From: Limnoperna fortunei
Lineage: Eukaryota > Mollusca > Bivalvia > Mytilida > Modiolidae
DNA: 64,000 nucleotides
Direction: 5' to 3'
Assembly (NCBI GenBank): GCA_944474755.1
Contig: OX104111.1
Location: 94,034,805-94,098,804, forward strand
Within the stretch, counting starts at the first letter, position 1. Each line of letters begins with the position of its first letter. The translations under genes were made by a program, and so were the position numbers. Below the pieces are notes generated by a model, which was given only the letters and a program-made list of their open reading frames with translations, made no database searches and had not been told where the DNA came from. Of this stretch, positions 12,645 to 24,886 are shown one piece after another.

Positions 12645-13934
12645 CAGTATAGTGCAATATATATTCGGACAAGATGGCGGCCACCGTATTGAGCGCTAAT
12701 TAATCGGACACATTTGTCTGAACGGTTTACAACTAAAAGAGCAAATAAATGCAAAAGTCTTACCTATAGTATTTCGTAAGGTGTCCTTTTAATATAATGA
12801 CACTAAGAATTTGCCTTGGAATAGACCGGAAGAGGCATTTTACATAGTCGGAAGTAATGTCCATCCATATCTGCTGAACTTCAGTGAACAAGTCACTCTT
12901 AGATTTTATTCTATTAACACGAGACTGCAACTTTCTTTTAATAAATAACCATAGATTTTCAATAATATTTAAACATGGGCTTTGCGCAGGCCAACTCATA
13001 GTCTTGATTCCGTTCTTGTGAATAAATTCACGTGTCGAATGTGAGTGATGAACAGGAGCATTGTCATCTTGAAAAATTAGAACTGGCCACAAGTTATCAT
13101 CCAAAATCTCTTGATATTTGACTGAATTAATGTTACCATCTACAGAAGCTATTGTACCAACACCGTACCAGGAAACGCAAACCGTGGGCGTGGCGCATTC
13201 ACTAAATTAGGTCTCCACCCTTCTCCTGTTTTCCAACAAATATGGACACGCATATCATGACCAATCATTATTTTAGATTCATCTGAGAAAATGACTTTCT
13301 TCCAAAAGGTATGAACCATTAAAAGTCTCTTTTCCCTACACCAAACAAGACGTTTCTTGCGATTCACTTCTCCAACTACCAATTTCTTTCTTAAAATTCG
13401 TTTTTTTAAATCATGTTTATGTAGATGTATCTGAACAGTGCGTTTAGATACAGGCACATCTCTATTTTCATTAATTTTTTTGGTAATATAGATTAACTGT
13501 CTCTCTGATTAACTTTTACTAACCGTTCTAACTTGCGATAATCGCGTTCCGTGACTCGGTGCGTCCTTCCATTTCGATTGATGTTTTCAACTGTTCCGCG
13601 TTCTTCAACGCGCCTTTTCAAGTCACCAATAGTTGATTTTGGTATTCCCAGAGTGTCTGCTACAAATCTGATTGTTTTCTCCTCATTTAATGTCGTTCGT
13701 AAGCTCCTTGTCTTTTTTCCCATGTTTACTTCTGAAGGTGTCAGAAATGAGTACGTTCAGCAGACGACAACGGTCACGTGATTAGTGACGTCATGGGATT
13801 ATCATGTTACCTTAAGTAACTTAAAAATTACAACACACGTTATAAATGTTTTAATTACATCATTGAAACTGATGTTAGCTGAGCTGTTGCTCAGTCAGCC
13901 GCCATCTTGTCCGAATATATATGGCACTCCTATG
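12645..13934 (-). mobile_element. Tc1/mariner-type transposon
   Basis: The element is about 1.29 kb. Near-identical terminal inverted repeats lie at 12,651-12,681 and 13,898-13,928 (31 bp, one mismatch), with the core 'tcggacaagatggcgg'. Weaker matching continues outward to a TA at 12,643-12,644 and another at 13,935-13,936, which is the TA target duplication expected of this superfamily. The left end begins 'cagta', close to the Tc1 'CAGT' end. Length, ends, TA target and the DD34E transposase inside all agree. Confidence 0.9.
12760..13723 (-). pseudogene. Tc1/mariner transposase, DD34E, frameshifted
   Basis: This is the cut-and-paste transposase of the enclosing element. Reading from 13,723 downward, an N-terminal helix-turn-helix region ('FVADTLGIPKSTIGDLKRR') is followed by a second HTH-like stretch ('SKRTVQIHLHKHDLKKRIL'). 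The first catalytic Asp is in 'VIFSDESK', the second in 'FQDDNAPVHH', and the Glu is in 'NIIENLW'. The spacing from the second Asp to the Glu is 34 residues, which gives DD34E. The usual 'SPDLNPIENLW' reads 'SPCLNIIENLW' here. The three parts lie in three different frames (starts near 13,723, 13,457 and 13,104), so at least two indels break the gene between 13,457-13,493 and 13,104-13,149. The catalytic residues are still readable and the ends are intact, so this copy could be mobilised only by another transposase. Confidence 0.9.
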
Positions 13935-13936
13935 TA

Positions 13937-14545
13937 TTTATAAAACTGAATGTATAATGTGTAGTTTGTATGTACTAGTAAGTATTAAATTAGTACCTTT
14001 GTATTATGTTCATTTTAGGACGAGTTCTTGTTACGTTCGAGAGGTTAAGGATGGGTCTTTTATCTACTTTTGTAGCAAGAACGTTCTTAAAGAAATTTGA
14101 ATTAGTAGGACAAAGAATCCTAGCAGTTAAATCACCAGACAAAAAACCTTCTCCACTTCTAAACTATGGCTTATAAACTAATTATATGACACATTACATA
14201 GAGCACGTCATACAGAACTGGTGCCGAAAAACATAATATACTTACTCTGTTACGGTGTCCATTTTTAAATTGACTGCATGTAAAATAAAGTAAAACGTTT
14301 GTCATCTGCAAACGCTCATAAATCAACATTCAGTATTTGCTCTGTTTATTATATGAACAAATCGTCAATTGAAGTTGGATTGGACACATTTTGTCCGAAA
14401 TGAGTGTCCAACTTGCCGAGACCAATAGTCTATAACTTAATACCATAACCAAGCGAGCACTGATCCCACGGTAATAGTAAAGCTAATTTTGTTAGTCTAT
14501 GATTCTGACTAAATACACTCAATACCGTACGTACGGGTCGAATAT
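13937..14545. other. AT-rich non-coding stretch
   Basis: Nothing recognisable was seen. Confidence 0.5.
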
Positions 14546-14547
14546 AC

Positions 14548-14620
14548 AGTCAGGTCACAAGTACCAATCTGATAAAATTTTGAATCGAATTGCAGCATTC
14601 AGAAAACCTCAGAATTTATT
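14548..14620 (+). repeat. Dispersed repeat C, copy 1
   Basis: 'atatacagtcaggtcac' followed by 'aaaattttga', 'attgcagcatt' and 'aacct' matches the reverse complement of 44,548-44,617. Old divergence; family unknown. Confidence 0.5.
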
Positions 14621-16567
14621 TCAGTAATAAAATGACAACTAACGTAATTATGAATCAAAGGTTTATGCCGTAACTTCAGACGTCTAGTATCAATTTAAAT
14701 AACAGCTGATGAAAGAATGCTTTTGCGGACTTATGTGTGGAAATAACTGTACGGAAAGGGGTTAAACGCAAAAGTAGCTAGCTTTTTTATTAAAGGTGTG
14801 TACTGACGTAGATATTTCGACAGAATAATCCGCGCAAAGTGTTAGCTAAAAAATGGTGTTTTCATAACCAACCTAATTAGGTAGAAGACTAGCGGTGGTC
14901 TGGGATTATATTTGGCAGTAAACCTTGCGTAATACAGATGAAAATATTGCTTAAGAGAACATCTTATAATTTGGCGCGATTTCCTGTCTCATGCACTTTT
15001 TATGTATTTTGAAAAATACTGAAGTATGTAGTAATGACGTTTACGGAAATACAAAAACTATATAGTGAAATAACGCTGTACCAAACATTACTATATTTCA
15101 GAGATGCCATGAAAAAATTGTAGAAATTACTAATCCCGCGCGGAAACTCCTAATAAGAAATCAATACGCATCGAAATGAGTTCCGCTTTATTATTACCAT
15201 AATGGATTTTTTATGAATAAAACAGCGCTTTTCTTGATTTTATTTACTAATAATAAGGTTTTTTAATCACAAACTATACTTTACAATTCAAATTTCGATG
15301 AAAGCATTTAAGCTATGAAAACCTCTGTAAGTAACACATAGCATTGTCAGAATATACAGGACTATTAAAACAAACAGTACAGAAAGATATAAAGTACTAT
15401 CAAAACATGCACTCATTAACTGATCTGTATTCTATGGACAACTTATAACAAGATAATTAGAGGTCAGCTGAGAAAGAATTACAAGATGTTATTATTTTTC
15501 CTTGACTAAGCACAAGGGTAATACTTCACAAGGCAGGCATGAAACTTTGTAAAAAATGTGCTAGTAGAGTAATACAAAAATCATGGAATTTGAAGATTAT
15601 TTTGTTTCATTACATTTTCATCACTACATGTCAACTTTCAAAATTATTTGCAAAAGTGCATTCAATAAGTATGCAAAATACTTGGTTTGATGCATAATTA
15701 CTTCATGTATATCTTAGGCATTCATGAAGAAAAATTAATTTCCGAATGACATTATTAAAGAACCAAAGTGATTACAAATACTATACCTAAAGTATTGTGT
15801 CTCCTGCGAGTGTCCGGCTTCCTACACAGCTGACAAGCTACTCGGAATTCTTTCTTGAACTTCTCTGTTCAAATTATAGACAAATATTAAATTATCTTTA
15901 TGAAAGACTGTCGACGCTTTTTCAGTCTATGTCATAAAAATGCATAAAAAATTTAACCCTGTTTTAAATACCTTCCAGGTATTCTGTTTCTTTAAATATC
16001 TTGTTGGTGTTCTGTATTTTTTGACATTACAAAGAATCAGTAGACTTTTTAAGCAATTAAAAAATCCAAAACACTATTTTTGTCGACTAATTTATTCACT
16101 GGTGTATCATAATTTTAAATGTTTAATTTACAAATGGTATGTAATTCATTAAAATGTTCATTTTTTAATATAATAAATTAATTAACAGTGTTATTTATGC
16201 AAATTTAATTATTTGTTTAGCTTAGGGAGCTAAGAAGATTGTATACAATAAAATTATTAAAATACAAACCGCTCATGAAGTTGTAAATAACAGGATTTAT
16301 TGAACTAACAAAATACACCAACAGATGTGACGTCAGAGATATAACAGTAATAGCAACAGGATCTTTTATATGATTCATTAACCCAGCATAACTAAAATGA
16401 AAATTTTAATTATTTTCAACAATTTATGTAGCTGTAGTTATGTAGGAAGTCCATCTCCTTTAGTGTAAGAAAAACAAATGAATACAAAAGTTAAAACTTG
16501 TTTTAAAAGCAAGACGCATGTATTGTATAAAACACTTGCCAAAGTTTTGATTGAATCTTGCATTCAA
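14621..16567. other. AT-rich non-coding stretch
   Basis: Nothing recognisable was seen. The frame at 15,940-16,152 has no domain. Confidence 0.5.
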
Positions 16568-16645
16568 GTGTTCGTCCATCTTCGCTAGCCAAGTGTTACG
16601 ATCAGGTCCCCCCGTAACCCTTGGCTAGCGAAGATGGTGTTCGTC
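16568..16645. mobile_element. Tiny fold-back MITE with 9-bp target duplication
   Basis: Arms at 16,576-16,600 and 16,613-16,637 are reverse complements over 25 bp with one mismatch (core 'catcttcgctagccaag'). They are separated by a 12-nt loop. The palindrome is flanked by the direct repeat 'gtgttcgtc' at 16,568-16,576 and 16,637-16,645. Taking these as the target duplication leaves an element of 60 bp. A duplication of 8-9 bp would fit hAT-, MULE- or Merlin-type transposition, but the element is too small to assign. Confidence 0.75.
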
Positions 16646-17739
16646 AGATAACAATTAAAACTGCAATTGTAAGAATGTAAAACAATTACTCTTTATATGG
16701 AGTCATATATTGTCTGTTGCATGTCTAATTTTCTATGTTTGTTGATGATTATGATAAACTGTACATTTATATGAGTACCGATCACACGCATTAGAAGATA
16801 CATCATTTATTAAATCATTATTGTTTATTGGTCACTATGAACTACTTACCGGAAAATATTTACCAGGTACACCGGGATATAACAAACAAAAAATACAACT
16901 ACAACAACAATTAACATCCTGGCTGTCCGCTGTCTGGCTTGGGATTGAACTGTGGCTGCTTCGGACCTGCTGTCTGTAGTAGTTATATGATATGAATATT
17001 ATGAATATGTTCTTACATTTTGTATAAAATTTATAACATTCAATTAAATTGTTTATATGAGCATTGCTGCAGGAACGTTAACAACGCAAACTAAAATAAA
17101 AAGAACACGAAAATCATCAAAACCCACTTTACTAAACAAACAATAAAATGTCCCTTTCATGAGATGATCGCGCGTTTAAGTAGAAAATATTAAACTGAAA
17201 ACATATGTTCGAACTGAAACATAAGAATTCTCTTTCGTATATAACGATTTGTGGCTATATTTTAGATTTTATTGTCTATTAAAATTTCCATATACTGGAT
17301 ATTTAATTCCAAAAGTTTAAACTAATGATTTTCCGTGAATTCATTTGTGACTTATTGAAACATATCTGCTTTATTTATTACTATTTTATGGAAATTGCAA
17401 TCATTAATATTGTATGTAACCTATAAAGGAATAGAAAAATCGTGATTTTTCAAGTATAAAACATATATTTCAATATAAAATCATTTGCTTTCTGCTGTGA
17501 TTTTTAGCTGTGAATGGGAATCGAAAACAAATGTAATATTTTATTATTAGGCAAGACATATTTAGAAAAAAATATCTTGCTTTGATATGCAATAAATCTT
17601 AGCTAAAATGCAAAAATGTCTTTAATGCTAGTATAATTTTTTTTTAAACTTTCCATCGTTATCGACTTTTTTTCTTACCTTTTACTTAAGTAATACTATG
17701 GGAGCCACATTTGCAGTACGAGCTGCTTATTCTTTCGAA
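16646..17739. other. AT-rich non-coding stretch
   Basis: Mostly unremarkable. A GC-richer patch at 16,918-16,980 ('ctgtccgctgtctggcttgg') has no recognisable identity. Confidence 0.45.
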
Positions 17740-17870
17740 GCTCGTGAGGTCATCCACGTGTTTTTTTTTTGGTAGGGGTTGGGGAGAGTTCGTGTTGCTT
17801 TTCGTTAGTTTTCCATGTTTGTTCAGTTGATCGTTTCAGTATTGGTGAGTGTTTTATTTTTATTTTTTGT
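17740..17870 (+). repeat. Retroelement 3'-tail-like repeat
   Basis: 'ctcgtgaggtcatccacgtg' is followed by a T run, 'ggggttggggagagttcgtg' and 'gttagttttccatgtttg'. This resembles the tail sequences at 58,870-59,015 (+) and 19,800-19,965 (-), and mussel tail repeats I remember. It is probably a 5'-truncated end of the same retroelement group. Confidence 0.4.
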
Positions 17871-19794
17871 TTTTCTATATTAATTTGTAATTTTGTCACG
17901 TTTTGATACCTTCTGTTTTATGACAGTGTATTTAACAAATGAAAATATATAATAGTAGCTAGCAATAAAATAATAAAAAAGAACACTGATTTTAGACCAT
18001 ATATTACTCAACAGTTTCTGAAGTCTTGAAACATATATGAAAGTAATGTTAGTCCATTATACGAATATATACCCTTGCAAAAAAAAAACAAACAAACAAA
18101 CAATATGTACAACTCTGAATATTATAACCTTGGTATCAGATGACATTTAATACGTCACATATTTGGACGATAAAAATATACCATTATAGAAGCAAAGTAT
18201 TGCCATCAAGATCTCTGCATTTGAGAATGAATGAGTCTATATAATTTAATGATATTTTTCTGATACCTGCAAACGTCTTTTGGATGTGAATACAAGACGA
18301 CGCTTCAATACACGTTACGGATTTCAAGGTAGTTACGAATTGGATCCCAATTGTTTTCGTTTGGCTCAACATAGTCTAAAACCCATTGATACATTGTTTT
18401 CCTATTGATGACGTTATACGTGGTGTGTAACGGGTATTCCGTGGACTGATTAATTCTTAAATTGAAAATTTTTTTAAGTCGCTATCTATTTTTTAAACAA
18501 ATTTTAGTAAAACACTTAAGAAATACGCAACTGCTGTAATTTAACTGACAACACTTATAAATTACATTATAAATATTTTAGTCGTCATCAAACTACTGTT
18601 AAATCATTCTTACTAAAGTTTCCATTTTTATAATTATTATTTATAATCACAGTTCCTCCATGAGATATTAATTCTAGGAATTTTTGCGTCCTTTTCTGCA
18701 ACATATAATTTAGTTTGTCATCAACAGGAGCCAAACCATCAATTTGTTTCTATTTAAAGGTATTCATACAATACGAAACGTTAAATAAATCTCACAGAGT
18801 TTTATGCGTAGGTGATAACGTTTTATCAAAAATAGTTGTTGAGCTTTAAGATGATAAAATTAAAACAAACACACTTGTCATATAAAAAGATGATATATTA
18901 AGTCTAATCAGGTAGTCTTCCAATTCAATTTCCCGATATATAAAATTCAATTATGAAGTTGCCTAGAAAATCAGTTAGTTGTTGTATCTTTTGTAATTTT
19001 CTTAAAACGTTTGACAGTCTAGTTTAGGTCATAGGCTAATTTAGAATAAACAATGGTGTGTACATTTAGTTTCAAACTCTAAAAGATAAGATACAAAATA
19101 TGTATAAATAATTCAATTTAATATTATTTCAATCATGTTTCTTTATTAAATTGAACAGTAATTGTCTGTAGTTTTTTAATAAACTCTAGTTTTATATGTA
19201 TCAAATTCACTATTAGTCACCCACACGTAAATTTTGTCTGGGATTTCCTTGTAATTTCGCTACCACTGGGTGAACACTACACATACCTTCGATTTTCAGG
19301 GACCTATTTTTAGACCTTGAAAACCAAGAAAACAAGTCAACTTATAAAATTACGTCAAAGTGTGTCCAATCGACTCCTTATGCAGTTTAACGTGCAACAA
19401 TATCCAAAAATGCAACAATTCAATACATAGATGAATCCAGACGCTCCACGTGCAAATAAAGCGTCTTTATTATCGAGATTTGACTAATATTTCCATTTAA
19501 ACATATAAGCTTGTACTTTCGTTGGGGTCTATATTTACCCATTATATATCCTTGCTATTTCTTGCAGGACGTTTGTAATAAATTGTGTAATACTAATCGG
19601 TCGTTTTTCAGATATCGTCTCCAGCTTTTAGAAGAAGCAATATTTACCGTCCCACCTTATCTTATAGTCCTAATTTCCTGGTTTAAGTTTTCGGTTTCTG
19701 TAGTGCTTTTCACAACAAGTCTAAGTGTAAAATACATCGTAAGTGCTGACGTCACAATGGATTTCTCTTTGATCTTCTAAAACTTACGATTGAT
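17871..19794. other. AT-rich non-coding stretch
   Basis: Nothing recognisable was seen. The frames at 18,184-18,372 and 19,511-19,780 lack any domain. Confidence 0.5.
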
Positions 19795-19799
19795 TTTAT

Positions 19800-21010
19800 A
19801 AGAAATAAAATAAAAATAGCAAAGAAAACCGACCGAACAACAAGTCAAGGGACAGGTACAAATCCGGATATAGACAAACAACACAAAAACCCCAAAACAC
19901 AAAAACAGAAAGAGAGTAACCCGAACCCAATAAAAACCATGGATGCACTCATGTGCTCCGGACGAGTAAGCAGTGCCTGCCTCTAATGACACCCGTCGAG
20001 TTACTCATTGTCATGTCTAGGGAAAAGTCAAATCCAGGAGTAGGAATAACTACCTATGACTCAGCGAAAATGTCAGATCGTATTTGAGATACTGATTTCC
20101 CATACAATCAATTAGGTCATGGTGACGACCATAAAACTTCTGGAGAGATAACATCCACTTAGGTACAACAAACCTTTATTTGAGTAATTTAGCAGTCAAC
20201 AGCAGTGATCGGTCTGGAAAATCGTAATACCGATCGCAGGATCTAGAAAAACGTATAAGTTGTGAAATGTACACATCATACGCTGGAGCGGAGCTGCTGG
20301 AATGCTGCTGTCGATGAACGGGAAGTTGACAGTTGGAAAGTTGAAGTCATCACTTTTGTCGTAGAGTCTAGTTTGTAGTTTACCTGAGTCTATTTCTAGA
20401 AATAGGTCTAAGTAAATAGCTGACCTTTGTGTATTGGTGGTGTCTTTAATGTCAAGCTGGCTAGTGTAAATCGATTGTAAATAGTCACCAAATTTAGAAT
20501 TGTAGACGGACAAAACATCATTAATATAGTGGAATGTGAAATTAAAGGTCTGGGCCAGTGTCTTTTCTTTCTTCTTCAGAAGGCCTTCTAGGAACTCAGC
20601 CGTATATGAGTAAAAAAAGGTCGGCGAGGATAGGAGCACAATTAGTACCCATTGGAATATCAAGTCTGTTGAACAAAACATGTACTCCAAACATGACGAA
20701 TATGATTTTAATCAGAAAATCTAACATATGACAGATTTGGTCTTCAGTATATTTAATATTAGATTTAGAGTCATTGATGACAAAGTAATTTCTGTCATGA
20801 CTAATTGCTAGGTATTTATATCGTCTTTTCCTGTTTTTCTTAAAAAAGCAGCGTTTTATAAGAGCTTTAAGCCTGGTTTTAAGCTGCATATGAGGGATGG
20901 CCGTATAGAGTGTCGCAAAATCGAAAATTTTAAGGCTGTTACAATTGGAATGAGATCCAGACCTCAAGAAGTCTATCAGGTCTTTTAAATTTTTTAATAT
21001 CCACATTTCA
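19800..21010 (-). mobile_element. Penelope-like retroelement, 5'-truncated
   Basis: Minus-strand RT coding sequence (21,006 to about 20,050) is followed by a tail (about 19,965-19,800). The tail contains, on the minus strand, 'gtttttattgggttcgggtt' and 'gttgttcggtcggtt'. An almost identical tail occurs on the plus strand at 58,840-59,015, and a more decayed piece of the family lies at 8,525-8,810. The 5' boundary lies near 21,010, where RT similarity stops abruptly. Confidence 0.7.
20050..21006 (-). pseudogene. Reverse transcriptase fragment (Penelope-like), broken
   Basis: The RT palm and part of the thumb are readable. An 'A' box around 'FDFATLYTAIPH' carries the first catalytic Asp. A 'B' box follows around 'IPMGTNCAPILADLF'. 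The 'C' box reads 'FHYINDVLS' where YIDD is expected, so one catalytic Asp is replaced by Asn. Next come 'SAIYLDLFLEID' and 'NFPTVNFPF'. A frameshift lies at about 20,600-20,690 between the B and C boxes. A second lies near 20,290, after which 'YISQLIRFSRS' and 'LQKFYGRHHDLI' continue in another frame with stops to about 20,050. No GIY-YIG endonuclease was seen. The wording of the motifs fits Penelope-like elements best, but a related non-LTR group cannot be excluded. Confidence 0.75.
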
Positions 21011-23036
21011 TTTATTCCACTTCGGAAGTAGAAAGTGTCACTATTTATTTTTGAAGTCCCGTTTTATTTTTGAGTTGTGGGATGTTTTGTTCGAGACATC
21101 AGAACAAATAACTATTTTGCTTACAAGAGTTTACAATACGGTTAACTCTTCATTTGCGTTTAATTATTATTATATTTATTTGTATAAATCTGCGCGAGTC
21201 CTTAAATTGTCCTTCCTCATGTTTGTAATTTAGAGTAATGATATTAGTAATCAGTCTCTGTTAGTTACTTTAGCAATTTTCGCTGAAAGTGATGTCGTTT
21301 GCTAATGTGATCCAATTTGATCTAATAACTTAATTTCAGGAAGATATGGATATCCGTCACAAATAACCAAGGCTATATTGTCGTTACCGCAAATTAAAAT
21401 GTAAAAATTAAACTGGTCAGTAAGTACAAATGCTACATTCATGTTCAAAGTCTTAGATTTGCAAAACATCTGTAAAACTTTCAATACTAGGATGTTGTTG
21501 TACCAGTGAAAAATATCGTACTACTTTTTTACAGACGAAAGTAAATTTACTTTACATAACAATTGGAACTTTATCTCACCCACTGAGTTAGTAACAGTAA
21601 AAATACAACTACAATTGTGGATAAAGTTGACATGTGATACACAGCTTCCTTTCACAATTTTCTAGAACATTTTTTCACAATGAGATTTGAAATTAAATAA
21701 ATAACCAGAAACACTTTAACTCTGCTTTATACCTTGACCATAACCACAAACATTCTTACGGATTATTATGTCTTTAGTTAATGCAATATTCTTAGGCTGT
21801 GGATATTCCCGTACAAAGAATTGCTGCTTATGAGCACAAGTGTAAATAGAGAATTCGGGATTTTTTACAGTCATCATCATAAGTAATTTGTTCGGTACAG
21901 TGTCTCTATTATAGATGTCATTTACTTACATGATCTCTTTTTCGCCCCTGTTACTGGCACTGTTAATTACTATAAATAACGCAGAGAATGCCAAAAGTGG
22001 CACAAAAATGAATTCTTGTTACATTTTGACCTACTGTTTTTATATCAAAGTAGCAGCAATATTTGCTTTCATTTTATTAGTCCGTATGATCAAATACGTT
22101 TTAGGTTTCAATATTAACAACAATTTGACAAACAGAATCACATGTTTCATGGGATTATAAATAAATTAAATAAACCTTTATTTAAATTATTACCACAAAA
22201 ACAGTCATTAAATACTTTCAATACGGGAAATGTAATAGCTGATTACTTTGAAGATACGTAATTGAGTCTGTTTTTGTCTAAGCAACTTTCATAATGAAGT
22301 AAAAATGTCAGGAAATAAACGACAGCAATCGACGTCAAAGTCAAAATTTACAATCTATATCTGATATTCTGTGGATAATTACACGCAATTTATATTTTTC
22401 TTTTTTTCCTAACTAAACAATTGAAGGCAAAATAGAAATAGTTTTAAACAGAAAAAACAACTAGCAAGTCACGTTTATCCTAATTTGGAAATAAGTGAAA
22501 ATGGCTCTTTAACGATGTATAATTCGACAATGTTTGACCTTAGAATAACCTTTATTGAGATATTTGATTAATTTTATTCCCAATTTAATATTAAATCTCA
22601 GATTACGGAAACAAACAAATATATATGGTAAACAAATGCAATTTTTTCGTGATGACAACATTATGCATTATTTTTCAATATCAAAGAATTTAAGCCTTTA
22701 TTATCTATATGTTTTGTTGTATGCGTAGAAACTACTGTTGCAGGTAACGCTTTCAATATACCAATCTTGTTTAGTTACAGTGCCTATGCATCGGTGTGTG
22801 ACAGATTTAATAACCGAATTGGAAATTGTTTAAATGGCCAATTTTAATTTCTTAGCATTCATTTATTGATGGATCAAATAATATTTAACGCCCAGCCAGT
22901 TGTATTCTAAAATATTCACGACAACAATTGTTATTCGAAAATAAGGTGTACGATTGATAAATGATCTAGAAAGTCAGACAAGCCACATTTATAATAAACG
23001 TCTTCTAGATATAACTTTCTTTATGAAGAATATCAA
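21011..23036. other. AT-rich non-coding stretch
   Basis: Nothing recognisable was seen. If the GPCR at 25-30 kb continues downstream on the minus strand, its TM6-TM7 exons should lie at or below about 24.8 kb. I looked here for an NPxxY-like stretch and did not find one. A short piece near 22,885-22,920 ('cgcccagccagttgtatt') may be an R1 relic. Confidence 0.4.
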
Positions 23037-23180
23037 CTAACAAGGGAAATACCCTACTAGAGAATAAGTTGCCTCAGGCTGAGCTTTGAATGTGACAGTG
23101 GTAATACTGTGATATATTATTTGTGAGATACCAATTCTCAAATATTTTGTGAAGACAGCAAACTAAGTATTCTTGCTATT
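23037..23180. repeat. Dispersed repeat D, copy 1
   Basis: This segment matches 24,720-24,870 in the same orientation. Shared blocks are 'agagaataagttgc', 'gctga', 'tttgaatgtgacagtgg', 'ctgtgatat', 'attttgtg' and 'gacagc'. The family is unnamed. The 'gggagaataa' opening is reminiscent of molluscan repeats. Confidence 0.6.
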
Positions 23181-24715
23181 CATAGAATGTAATCAAACAT
23201 ATAATTAATTTGGTCACACAATCTGCCAAAGAAAACATTGTTCCAAGCCAATGAATCGAGCAGCATAAAATATCAAAACATTTCTTGGTCCTCTAATTTG
23301 TGCGCTTTTGGGTTCTTATATTAAATACCCATTAGTTGCATGGAATGAGCAAGGAATATTTAGTGATGATCAAGTTCATTTGTCATTTTAGGAAATAATA
23401 TATTTGTGCATCATATTCACTCTGCTTTGAATTACCTTATTGGGGACTAATTTAATAGACATTGTTTGGGTAAATGTTCCTCTTAGTATATACTTTTGCA
23501 CTTTTTTGGAACTTGAGCCAATGGCTTCTAATTCATTTGTTATAGCCGTGAAGGATATGTCGCAGTAAATTTTTCGTGTATATGACTGCTCATATAAATG
23601 CAACGTCCAAGATTATTATTTTTATTAATCTGAAAATATAGTTAACATTTTACACAATATTCAGGAAACATACAATGCCTGAAATATACACATAATACAA
23701 TGACGAAGTTTATATATTCTTTGTAAATAACTTGATATATTTATCAATTTGAAATATTCAATGAATAAAATTATCTTTGCCTACTCCAAAATATAAATGG
23801 ATACCTAAAACTTTTATTTTAATCTTTAATTTCTTTAAACAATCTCTTTAAGTTATAAAATAAACAAAATTATATAAAACATTTAAAATGACTTGGATTT
23901 AACTTTACTTTTATTACCTTTTGCAAAAATAGTAATAAAGAATTTGTACCTGAAAATATACGGCGACTTACGTCGGCCGATGTTCTTATATGGAGTGGCA
24001 GTAAATATTATACAAATTCTTTATTTATATGGTGTAGTAGAACAACGACATGCATGCAGTGCCCGTGCAGTTAGCGCGCAAAAGCTATTGTGTAACCCAG
24101 TCCTGTCGTCACATATTGTAATACGTCACACAGTCAATGAGTAAATGACGAAATGATAAAAATACGTAATGAATGGATGATACAATGAAATAGATGAACT
24201 ATGAAAACAAATATCTATTTTACAATCAATAATTAAATTAATTAATAACATATACATTGCCGGTGACAGATATTAATACTCATTTTGTGGTTGTGTAATT
24301 ACAATTGTCGTTATAGTCGTCTTTTATAATCTCTTTCTTTACATATGTGTGGCCACGACTCATTCTTGGTGTTACTTCCACAGTGGTGGTGATTTCATTT
24401 GAACAAGAGCATGTGGCGAAAACTTTTAATTACTAACTTATACTTAATTTTTCTGTCAAAACTACTGAGTCAGAATAATGGCCAGAATAATGATAATGAT
24501 ATAAGATTACAATAATGATAAAATCATCATGATAAGACTCAGAATAAGGGGCTTGCCATCTTACTTTGTTTATTTTGCATTGCATAAGAGTCGTGACCGT
24601 ACAATTACCATTCTTCATAAATAAAAATGTTTATTGAAACTTGTATTTTCTTTCCATTTGCACTATCTACGATAATAGCAAGGATGTTACATATAACTGT
24701 GTTTATCCCACAACC
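23181..24715. other. AT-rich non-coding stretch
   Basis: Nothing recognisable was seen. This is probably the intron, or the 3' flank, of the minus-strand GPCR. Confidence 0.45.
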
Positions 24716-24719
24716 ACTT

Positions 24720-24870
24720 ACAAGGATTTACCCCAAGGGGAGAATAAGTTGCATCTATACATCGAGCTGAAATTTGAATGTGATAGTGGCATTCTTGTGA
24801 TATAGTTTTTATTCTAGGATACTTTTTTGAGTATTTTGTGGGGACAGCCAAACCACAGATTTTAGTACAC
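24720..24870. repeat. Dispersed repeat D, copy 2, beside a GPCR splice donor
   Basis: This is homologous to 23,037-23,180. It lies just downstream (minus strand) of the GPCR exon 2 donor. It explains why an apparent open frame continues past the donor to 24,687: that tail is repeat sequence, not receptor. Confidence 0.6.
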
Positions 24871-24886
24871 AACGAAAAATACTCAC

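Noticed and set aside
19777..19992. Hydrophobic 71-residue minus-strand frame
   Set aside because: It is the T-rich 3' tail of the Penelope-like element, shared with 58.9 kb.
21302..21484. Possible exon of the GPCR downstream of TM5
   Set aside because: The 60-residue minus-strand frame has no TM6/TM7 signature (no CWxP or NPxxY) and no fitting phase-1 acceptor that I could see.
24687..24886. Apparent receptor C-terminal tail continuing the exon 2 open frame
   Set aside because: It begins at a good 'gtgagt' donor, lacks TM6-TM7, and coincides with dispersed repeat D, so it is intron rather than coding.
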